Assembly: GCF_004320525.1 (NCBI RefSeq)
Contig: NZ_SIHX01000001.1
Location: 788,251 to 852,250 of the forward strand
Source of the DNA: Arthrobacter sp. S39
GTDB lineage: Bacteria; Actinomycetota; Actinomycetes; Actinomycetales; Micrococcaceae
Direction: 5' to 3'
DNA: 64,000 bases
Positions 17,755 through 24,894 of this stretch are shown piece by piece (positions within the stretch are counted from its first letter, which is position 1; each line of letters begins with the position of its first letter). A program made the position numbers and the translations under genes. Below the pieces are notes generated by a model. That model was not told the origin of the DNA, searched no databases, and saw only the letters and a list, made by a program, of their open reading frames with translations.

Positions 17755-17780
17755 TGGAACTATACTCCAATAAGCGGAAC
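17755..17780. promoter_or_regulatory. Composite IclR-type operator, copy C, before the ABC importer
   Basis: The 404-bp gap 17569-17972 carries TGGAA-N5-CTCC-N7-GGAAC at 17755-17780, with the same spacing as copies A and B. A related degenerate sequence, TTCCACTTAATTTAGAAA, lies at 17856-17873. The rest of the gap shows no gene that I can support. Confidence 0.68.
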
Positions 17781-17972
17781 TGATGTAAACTAATCCTGAA
17801 GCAGCAGGGAGCCTCATGAGCGAGCATGACTTGGTCATTGCAAGTAATTGATACGTTCCACTTAATTTAGAAATTCACGAAACATAGCTTTTTTACGCGG
17901 CTCCCCATAGCTACGCCGAAGCTTCCATCTCGGCAGCTTGCGGGAGATCGCACAGGAGCACGAAGGAGTGTC

Positions 17973-18935
17973 ATGTCGTCCAGTGGTGTCGAAGTTCCCA
18001 CGCGTAGCGGGGTTCCCCCGGTGGCTAAGGAACTAGGGAACTCTCCTCGCAAACGCCGCCGTATTCGTTCTGTAGGACGCGATCTTTGGTGGTTGATCCT
18101 GCCGGGCGCGGCTGTTTACCTCTACGTGGTCGTTGTGCCCACCGTTCAGGGCCTGCAAGCTGCTTTCACTGATTGGTCGTTCGCGACCGTGGGCGCACCG
18201 AATTTTACGGGACTTGAAAACTTCACCCGCATTTTCACCTCCGACGCGGGCCCCGCAGTGTTCCGTACGCTCCAATTGGCCTTCGTCGTCGTGGTTCTCC
18301 AGAACATCATCGGTTTAGCCCTCGCGCTTCTGTTCAACGGACGGGTGTTTGGACGTAACGTGTTGCGCACCATCGTTTTCGCCCCCATGGTCGTCTCGTC
18401 GCTCGTTGTTGGCTACCTGTTCAAGTACATATTCGGTCCACCCGGTGTAGGTGGAGTCAACCAGGTCCTGGCTGCTCTCGGTCAGGATCCCGTCGACTTT
18501 CTCGGCAATCCAACGACGGCAATGGTTATCATCATCGTCACCATTCTTTGGCAGTCAATCGGTGGCAACATGGTGATCTACCTGGCTGGACTCCAAGGCG
18601 TGCCCTCTGAACTCGAGGAGGCAGCTGCCCTGGACGGCGCAGGGTATTGGAAGAGGTTCTGGTATGTAGTTCGCCCGCTGCTCGCCCCTGCTATCACCAT
18701 CAACCTCATGCTCGGACTCATCGGCGGATTGAAGATTTTCGACCAGATCTTTGCGCTTACCAACGGCGGGCCCGGTAATCAGACGCAGACCATCGCGACG
18801 CTCATTTACGCCTATTTCTCCCAGTACGCCGACTACGGACGTTCGGCCGCTCTCGCCCTTCTCCTCGCCGTCGGCATCGCTATCCTCTCCATCATTCAGT
18901 TCTCGGTCCTACGCCGCCAGGAGCGCAATTCATGA
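17973..18935 (+). CDS. ABC sugar importer permease (MalF/UgpA type)
   Basis: A 320-residue inner-membrane permease of the CUT1 carbohydrate importer family. After a basic cytosolic N-terminus (about 1-40), six hydrophobic segments follow, beginning LILPGAAVYLYVVVVPTV. The cytosolic EAA loop that contacts the ATPase reads LEEAAALDGAGYWKRFWYV. AAGGAG precedes the ATG. The next permease gene overlaps by 4 bp. With the binding protein it would import an oligosaccharide, monosaccharide or glycoside released by the island's hydrolases. Confidence 0.93.
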   Translation: MSSSGVEVPTRSGVPPVAKELGNSPRKRRRIRSVGRDLWWLILPGAAVYLYVVVVPTVQGLQAAFTDWSFATVGAPNFTGLENFTRIFTSDAGPAVFRTLQLAFVVVVLQNIIGLALALLFNGRVFGRNVLRTIVFAPMVVSSLVVGYLFKYIFGPPGVGGVNQVLAALGQDPVDFLGNPTTAMVIIIVTILWQSIGGNMVIYLAGLQGVPSELEEAAALDGAGYWKRFWYVVRPLLAPAITINLMLGLIGGLKIFDQIFALTNGGPGNQTQTIATLIYAYFSQYADYGRSAALALLLAVGIAILSIIQFSVLRRQERNS

Positions 18936-19759
18936 AAACAACAGGCCTTTGGAGCCGTTTCGGTGCCAACCTCACCGCCTACGGGTCGACGCTCATTTTC
19001 CTTCTCCCGGTCTACGTCCTCATCAACCTGTCGATCCGGCCCGCTGACGACCTGACACCGCCAGTCATCCCGAGTTCCCGCCCCACATTCGACAACTTCA
19101 TCACTGCCTGGACCACTTCGCCCCTGCCGGGATCAATCGTCACCAGCCTGATCGTTACGTCGATCTCGTGCCTCGTGGTGCTCGTGATCGGTACGATGGC
19201 GTCGTACCCGCTGGCCCGGTCAACCTCGCGCCTCTCCACCGGAACTTTCTACTTCTTTATGATCGGCTTACTGCTGCCGTTCCAGCTGGCGCTCATACCT
19301 CTCTATATCCAGATGCGGGATTTGGGTCTTCTCGGCACGGTATGGGCACTCGTCATCGTCTACAGCGGCGTGCAGTTGCCGTTTACAGTCTTCCTGATAA
19401 CCACCTTCTTAAGGGCAGGCGTCCCACTTGATTATGAGGAAGCCGCCCAGATCGACGGATGCAGTCCGCTGATGGCCTTCTGGCACGTGGTCGTCCCGCT
19501 GCTTCGCCCGGCCCTGGGCACCTGTGTCATCCTCAATAGCGTTGGGGTGTGGAACGACTTCTTCACGCCCCTGATCTACCTCTCGGGCAGCGGTCAGGTG
19601 ACCATTCCCATGGCAATTTTCCAGTTCGTCGGGCAATACACCACGAACTGGCCACTGATTTTCGCGTCCTTGCTGATCTCGATGGTCCCCGTTCTGACGC
19701 TCTACCTGCTATTCCAGCGGTACGTAATCCAGGGATTCGCTGGTGGGCTGAAGGGATGA
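18932..19759 (+). CDS. ABC sugar importer permease (MalG/UgpE type)
   Basis: A 275-residue second permease with six hydrophobic segments and the EAA loop YEEAAQIDGCSPLMAFWHVV. Its ATG overlaps the TGA of the first permease (ATGA), so translation is coupled. No ATPase gene follows. In many actinobacteria one shared MsiK-type ATPase serves several CUT1 importers, and this system probably relies on one encoded outside the window. Confidence 0.93.
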   Translation: MKTTGLWSRFGANLTAYGSTLIFLLPVYVLINLSIRPADDLTPPVIPSSRPTFDNFITAWTTSPLPGSIVTSLIVTSISCLVVLVIGTMASYPLARSTSRLSTGTFYFFMIGLLLPFQLALIPLYIQMRDLGLLGTVWALVIVYSGVQLPFTVFLITTFLRAGVPLDYEEAAQIDGCSPLMAFWHVVVPLLRPALGTCVILNSVGVWNDFFTPLIYLSGSGQVTIPMAIFQFVGQYTTNWPLIFASLLISMVPVLTLYLLFQRYVIQGFAGGLKG

Positions 19760-19862
19760 TCCCCAGCCTGCCGGCGCATAAGGTCCGGTGCCATCACCGG
19801 GTAGTTCCACTAATCACTGCACCACTCATCACAACACCCACTTCACAGGAAGAGAACGATCG

Positions 19863-21146
19863 ATGAAGATCCACAACCGCATCACCACAGCCGCCATCGC
19901 TACCCTCACGGCAATCAGCCTTGCCGGATGCGTCGGCTCCGGTAACACCGGCAGCACCGCCACAAATAGCCAGGCCAGCGGCGGGGAGCCCACCGGCACC
20001 TTGACCGGTCTGTTCTCGTCGATTTTCAAGGACACCTATGAACAGATCGCGGCGGACTTCGAGAAGAAGTATCCGAACGTTGACGTGAAGTTCGACTACC
20101 AAGGTGGCGACGTCGGCGCTCTGGTTATGACGCAGCTGCAGGGCGGCACGGCCCCTGACATCCTGACTTCGTTCCCCGGCGGCAACAAAAATGATCCCGC
20201 CGACACCGTCGTCTCGTTGGCCGCCTCCGGTCGCATCGCTGCTCTCGAAGCGCCCTGGACGAAGGATGTCCCGGATGCCTGGAAGCAATCAGTGAACTAC
20301 GAAGACAAAACCTATGCCTACCCCGGAGCTCTTCAGCCGCTCGCTGCGATCTTCAATAAGTCAAAACTCGACGAGCTCGGTTTGAAGATCCCGACGACCC
20401 TGGACGAGGTCTATCAACTCTGCACAGCCGCGAAGGGCAAAGGTGTGTACGCCTACTCGCTCGGCCTCGGCGATCCTGCCGGTCCGCAGATGTTGACATA
20501 CAGCCAGCTCGGAACTCTCGAATCAGACCCCGCAAAGTTTGATTCCGACATGGCCGCCGGGAAGACGAAATACGCTGATTCCGTGTGGGTCGACCAGTTC
20601 GAGATTTATAAGAAGATGGGCGACCTGGGCTGCTTCGGTGAGGGCGCGCTTGGCCGCTCCCGCGACCAGGCCGGCGAGGAAGTGGCAAAGGGCAGCGCGC
20701 TTGCCACTGTAGACGTTGGCGCGGCGATGGCTCCGATTCAGAAAAGCGCACCCGGCAGCAGCTTCGAAGTAGCGCCTATGCCGGCGACGAATAATGCTGC
20801 GGACACGAAAGTCGTCGCGCTGCCAGGCTTTGTCAATACCATCAACGCCAAGGCAAAGAACCCCACGGCCGCACAGGCGTTCCTCGCCTTCATGGGCGAG
20901 GCTGAGCCATCGGTAACCTACGCCAACGGCTTCGCCTCTGTGCCTGTGCTCCCGAACGACGCTTACACGGCCCCGAAGGAGCTCACCGCGTTCGCTGACC
21001 TCATTAAGCGCGGAGCCTACCAGCCGCTGGGCGCCGTACAGGCCGAAGTCCAGGCCCAACTCAATCAGACCATTCAGTCGCTGATCCTCGGTCAAAGCAC
21101 GCCGCGCCAAGTCGCTGAAAAGCTGGATTCTGTATACAAGAAATAA
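19863..21146 (+). CDS. Sugar ABC transporter substrate-binding lipoprotein
   Basis: A 427-residue extracellular binding protein of the CUT1 family (SBP_bac_1 type). The signal peptide ends in the lipobox LAGC with Cys23 as the lipidation site, followed by a Ser/Thr/Gly-rich linker. The body has the family's KKYPNVDVKFDYQGGD and DVGAAMAP stretches. I chose the ATG at 19863 because AGGAAGAG lies before it and the lipoprotein signal starts there. It is the third gene of the operon, after the permeases, whereas the binding protein usually comes first. A strong terminator follows. Confidence 0.93.
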   Translation: MKIHNRITTAAIATLTAISLAGCVGSGNTGSTATNSQASGGEPTGTLTGLFSSIFKDTYEQIAADFEKKYPNVDVKFDYQGGDVGALVMTQLQGGTAPDILTSFPGGNKNDPADTVVSLAASGRIAALEAPWTKDVPDAWKQSVNYEDKTYAYPGALQPLAAIFNKSKLDELGLKIPTTLDEVYQLCTAAKGKGVYAYSLGLGDPAGPQMLTYSQLGTLESDPAKFDSDMAAGKTKYADSVWVDQFEIYKKMGDLGCFGEGALGRSRDQAGEEVAKGSALATVDVGAAMAPIQKSAPGSSFEVAPMPATNNAADTKVVALPGFVNTINAKAKNPTAAQAFLAFMGEAEPSVTYANGFASVPVLPNDAYTAPKELTAFADLIKRGAYQPLGAVQAEVQAQLNQTIQSLILGQSTPRQVAEKLDSVYKK

Positions 21147-21153
21147 CTAAGGC

Positions 21154-21196
21154 CGCCGATCGGGCTCCGCATATGCGTGGCCCGATCGGTGCTTTT
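21154..21196 (+). terminator. Intrinsic terminator of the ABC importer operon
   Basis: CCGATCGGGC (21156-21165) pairs perfectly with GCCCGATCGG (21180-21189). The loop holds a further small palindrome, CGCATATGCG, and TTTT follows at 21193-21196. It lies directly after the binding-protein stop. Confidence 0.88.
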
Positions 21197-21333
21197 GCAA
21201 TATCCTTCCAGGCCTGTCCCGTCCTTCCCAGCGGAGTGGAGCCGTATCGTTTAGGACGGTGTCGAAAATTGCCGTCTTAGAAAACGGCCGGGCGGCAAGG
21301 ATATCCAGGGTGAGCGGCTGCTGAAGGAAAACC

Positions 21334-22476
21334 ATGATAGAGCAAACGGGTATTGTGGCCTTGGGCTACGAGGCGGTGGCCGATGCGTTTTTCGCCACGG
21401 TACCGGACGACCAGCGAAGCGGCGCCGGATTATCCATCTGGAAAGACGGCCGGCAGGTAGTAGAACTGTGGGGCGGAGTTGCTGATTATCGTACCGGCCG
21501 AGAATTCGCTCCTGACACGCTGTCGGTAGTTTTCTCCTGTACCAAGGGCCTTGCCTCCATCCTGATCGGAATGCTGATTGAACGTGGGCAGATTCCTTCG
21601 CTTGAGACCCCTGTGGCGCAGCTATGGCCTGAGTTTGCAGTCCATGGCAAAGAGCACGTAAGCATTGGAGACGCCTTGGGGCACCGGGCTGGACTTTCCG
21701 CGACGCGGGAGGATGTTCCGCCGCATGTCGCTTGGGACAGTCTGGCTCTTGCGGACATTCTTGCAGCCCAGAAACCGCTGTGGAGTCCGGGCAAGAATCA
21801 TCAGTACCACACGGTGAGCCACGGTGCACTCACCGCGAAGATGGCGCTACTCGGAGCTGGACAGTCTATGGGAAAGACCTTTGCTGACCTGATTGCCCGG
21901 CCCCTGGACGCTGATACCTGGATAGGTCTTCCAGAATCTGAAGAGGAACGCGTAAGCCATCTCATCGAAGATCCACAGGAGGAACCGGACACCTCCGCCC
22001 TCACCGATCAAGAGCGCAACGACAGGTACTGGCTAGAACGCGCCTCGAATTTGAACGGCCCAATAGGCCCGCACGTATACAACCGGCCAGAGGTCCATAG
22101 GCTCGAACTGCCAGGGGCCGGCGGCATATCCACTGCGCGCGGCCTGGCCAAGATCTGGTCCGCGACGGTGACGGAAACCGATGGAGTCCGCCTGATCGGC
22201 GACGAAGCTCTACGTGGACTCAGCGTCGCAAGGAGCGAAGGCCCTCCGTACTTCCGTGGCGACCCGCCTTATCAGGCCTGGGGAGCAGGCGTCATGATTC
22301 CCTCGGATTGGCAAAGATACCTTTCCCCCAAATCCTTCGGTCATGACGGAGCGGGCGGTCAAACCGCTTTTGCCGACCCGACGGCAAAAATCGGGTTCGC
22401 CTATGTAACAAACCGCATGGGCGACTTCGAACGCGGGCAGTCCGTCATACGGGCATTAGCGAAAACCCTGGGATAG
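21334..22476 (+). CDS. Beta-lactamase-fold serine hydrolase (EstB-type esterase), paralog 1
   Basis: A 380-residue serine hydrolase of the beta-lactamase/family VIII esterase class. The catalytic S-x-x-K motif is Ser68-Cys-Thr-Lys71, the tyrosine is Tyr158 in QYHTVSHG, and GHDGAGGQ near the C-terminus replaces the KTG box. There is no signal peptide, so it acts in the cytosol. AAGGAAAA precedes the ATG. Together with the genes at 35985 and 43612 it forms a set of three paralogs, each near glycosidase genes. De-acylation of acylated glycosides is the likely role; beta-lactam resistance is unlikely without an export signal. Confidence 0.88.
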   Translation: MIEQTGIVALGYEAVADAFFATVPDDQRSGAGLSIWKDGRQVVELWGGVADYRTGREFAPDTLSVVFSCTKGLASILIGMLIERGQIPSLETPVAQLWPEFAVHGKEHVSIGDALGHRAGLSATREDVPPHVAWDSLALADILAAQKPLWSPGKNHQYHTVSHGALTAKMALLGAGQSMGKTFADLIARPLDADTWIGLPESEEERVSHLIEDPQEEPDTSALTDQERNDRYWLERASNLNGPIGPHVYNRPEVHRLELPGAGGISTARGLAKIWSATVTETDGVRLIGDEALRGLSVARSEGPPYFRGDPPYQAWGAGVMIPSDWQRYLSPKSFGHDGAGGQTAFADPTAKIGFAYVTNRMGDFERGQSVIRALAKTLG

Positions 22477-22602
22477 CCCGGCGGGCGGACCCTTCTGCAG
22501 GCCTGCGAATAGATACAGCCGCTCGATGTGGAGCAGCTCGTGTGTCCGACCCGTTGAGCACGAATCATTGACCGGTGCTAGGAATTAGACAGGAGCGAAA
22601 TC

Positions 22603-23586
22603 ATGCCACTTGATCCTTACTTCACTTCGGGGGTCGAATTTTTGCTGGGGCTGGCAGCTGAGGAAGTGACCGATCCAACCCTGCCCTCACGCCTAGCGCA
22701 GCACTTCGCGGCAGCCAATCAATGGACAGTTCCGGACATCGAGTTTGAGGACACCACTGTCCCCGGCAAGGAAGGGCAAATACCTGTACGCATCTACCGT
22801 CCGCGAAGGCCAATTCGTTCACGTGTGATGTGGTTGCACGGAGGTGGATTCGCGTATGGGGATCTGGACATGCCTGAAGCCCATATGGTCTCTGCAGAAA
22901 TTGCCGATAGGGCTGATGCGTTCGTCGTCTCCGTTGACTACCGCCTTGCCAAAAACGGCATCCGCTACCCGGCGCCGGTGGACGATGCCGAAGCGGTGTG
23001 GTCCTGGCTGACGGGACTGCCGGAAGCGGGCTGCGGGCCAATAGCGTTGGGCGGGGCAAGCGCGGGAGCGGCCATCGCACTGTCCACTGCCTTAAGGCTC
23101 CAGCGATTGGGTTCAGTGCAGCCCTCCGAGCTTCTGCTCGCATATCCCTTCCTCCATTTCCCCGTCCCCGCTCTCAATGATGTGACTGCCGTGGAAGTCC
23201 AGAAGCTGCCTGCCATGATGCGGTTCACCCCTGAATCCATCGCAGATATGGTCCGGAACTATGTCGGCCGGATCTCTGACCTGCCGATTGAGGCGATGCC
23301 CGGTGCTGCCGATCTCACCGGTCTGCCTCTTACCAGGGTTGTGGTTTCGGAACTCGACGATCTGCGGCCGTCCGCCGAACTCATTGTCACGCAACTTTCC
23401 GAAGTAGGTGTACCGGTTGAAACCTACATGGCCGCAGGAATGCTGCACGGTCATCTCAACCATGGCCCATCCATAGACGAAGTCAGCCGCTCGCTCGATT
23501 TCTTCGTGGAAACTCTCAAGGAGGGAAAGCCCGACGGGCCGTGGGTAAAGAGCCACCATGACCAAGACGGCAGGGGCGCGAAATGA
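22603..23586 (+). CDS. HSL-family alpha/beta-hydrolase (esterase)
   Basis: A 327-residue cytosolic esterase of the hormone-sensitive-lipase family. The oxyanion-hole motif HGGGF (79-83) and the nucleophile motif GGASAG (Ser153) are intact. The acid is Asp252 or Asp253 (SELDDLRPS) and the base His282 or His284 (LHGHLNHG). GACAGGAGC precedes the ATG. It follows the EstB-type esterase by 126 bp and overlaps the next gene by 4 bp. It probably cleaves short acyl esters from the imported glycoside or its aglycone. Confidence 0.9.
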   Translation: MPLDPYFTSGVEFLLGLAAEEVTDPTLPSRLAQHFAAANQWTVPDIEFEDTTVPGKEGQIPVRIYRPRRPIRSRVMWLHGGGFAYGDLDMPEAHMVSAEIADRADAFVVSVDYRLAKNGIRYPAPVDDAEAVWSWLTGLPEAGCGPIALGGASAGAAIALSTALRLQRLGSVQPSELLLAYPFLHFPVPALNDVTAVEVQKLPAMMRFTPESIADMVRNYVGRISDLPIEAMPGAADLTGLPLTRVVVSELDDLRPSAELIVTQLSEVGVPVETYMAAGMLHGHLNHGPSIDEVSRSLDFFVETLKEGKPDGPWVKSHHDQDGRGAK

Positions 23587-24092
23587 AATTCGAGGCTACG
23601 ATGTCCGATGTAGCCTTCGCCGCAGGGGTGGCCACTGCGACCGTTTCCAATGTACTGAACCATCCCCACAAAGTTGCACCCTCTACCCGGGAGAGGGTCG
23701 AGCAGGCCATAGCTGATTTGGACTTCCAGCGTTCAGAAGAGGCGGTTAAGCTCAGGCGTGGAAAGCGCGCCAAACCAAGCCGTTCCAGCGCCGGTGGCGT
23801 CACCCCGGCAACCGATTCTGGCACCACCGCGACGCGTGTCGAGGCTCCAAAGGCTGAGGTAGTCGCTGCCCCGTATCCGCCGGGCTGCCTGAGCCCTGGA
23901 ACCCGCGCCGAAATCGTCGCGGAGGGGCTGGTAGTGGGAAGCGGCATTGTTGATGCGAGCATGACAGATGGGTCCGCTGTTTGGCTTTGGATGGACTGCG
24001 GAGGCGGACGACGTCTGATCCATAGCCATGACGGTCTTGAATTACGGGCATCACAGACGCATGGGAAGGGTGTACCGGAACTTCCCCGGTAG
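23583..24092 (+). CDS. Miniature LacI-type DNA-binding protein without sugar-binding domain
   Basis: A 169-residue protein. Residues 5-60 are a LacI helix-turn-helix and hinge region (MSDVAFAAGVATATVSNVLNHPHKV, TRERVEQAIADLDF, EEAVKLRRGKR). The expected 270-residue periplasmic-binding-type effector domain is missing. Instead a Pro/Ala/Thr-rich linker (about 60-105) leads to a compact tail with GTRAEIVAEGLVVGSGIVDASM and VWLWMDCGGGRRLIHSHDG. The tail is not random-looking, so this seems a designed short protein rather than a truncation. Its ATG overlaps the esterase stop (ATGA), so it is co-expressed with the esterase. Whether it senses a ligand is unknown. Confidence 0.72.
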   Translation: MKFEATMSDVAFAAGVATATVSNVLNHPHKVAPSTRERVEQAIADLDFQRSEEAVKLRRGKRAKPSRSSAGGVTPATDSGTTATRVEAPKAEVVAAPYPPGCLSPGTRAEIVAEGLVVGSGIVDASMTDGSAVWLWMDCGGGRRLIHSHDGLELRASQTHGKGVPELPR

Positions 24093-24297
24093 GACCCGCA
24101 GCCGGGTTTATCACCCTCCTGGCAGGTCCCGGATCGCTAATGGAGCACAGCCGTAAATTCGTGCAGACGGCCGCCAGGGCTGAATCAACCTCCGGCGCAG
24201 GCGCGGGTCAGCTGCAGGCGCACGCAAAGTCTGTTCATTCTGCCAGCTCATGGGCCGCCCTTTATAGATAAGTAAGCTAAAACACTGGGTGGTGAAC

Positions 24298-24760
24298 CAT
24301 GAACTGAACACCCTCCTGGCCACACTCCATGACTTTCTGCCGGACAGTGTCCCGAAGGAAGGTCATAGCTTGGATCACCGCCCAGGCCGGAAGGTGCAAC
24401 TCGATCATGCCGACTGCTGTGCCCGGTCGTAGCCCAGCACCTGCAGCACGGCTGGTCCCCCGAAGCCCTTGCTGTATTCGCTATGCCAAGGAGCACCTGC
24501 GCCTTCCTGACTCCAGTCCGCTGCGCGGCATGACGGGTGAAACGGTCAAACGCTCCTTCTTGTCCGGTCACGCCTGGCTGGAGTACTGCGCCCCGCACTC
24601 GCGCTTCCCCTGGGGATTCCGGCTCTACCTGAGCAGCACCCGGAAGGCATGTCCGTGACCTGGGACTCGCGAATCCCAAACTCGGGAAGGCGAAGGTATC
24701 CAGGCGCTGCTGGAGCGCGGGCGACAGCTGATCCACGCCGGGATCGGGCCAACTGACACA
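24298..24760 (+). pseudogene. Decayed IS982-type transposase fragment
   Basis: Pieces of an IS982-like transposase appear in order but in different frames. The N-terminus reads MNHELNTLLATLHDFL, the middle SGHAWLEYCAPHSRFPWGFR with LYL after it, and later pieces read LANPKLG and ALLERGRQLIHAG. Stops and frame changes interrupt them, and no terminal inverted repeats or target duplication are evident. The family match is from memory of the conserved blocks. The whole gap 24093-24894 holds nothing else that I can support. Confidence 0.6.
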
Positions 24761-24894
24761 CGATCACCCGACGCAAACGTTACTTACCGCCTACGACCGC
24801 TAACCCCCCAAAATCATTGGTAATTGCTCGTCCAGGCCCAGAAATTAGACCGTTCTGGCGGGCGTTCGGGGTTGCCGAACGCCCGCCGTCGGTG

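Noticed and set aside
17856..17873. TTCC...GAAA as another IclR-type operator
   Set aside because: The spacing is 10 instead of 7 bases, so I kept it only as a possible degenerate relative.
24248..24736. Minus-strand open frame of 162 codons
   Set aside because: It is antisense to the transposase fossil, has no recognisable family and no ribosome binding site.
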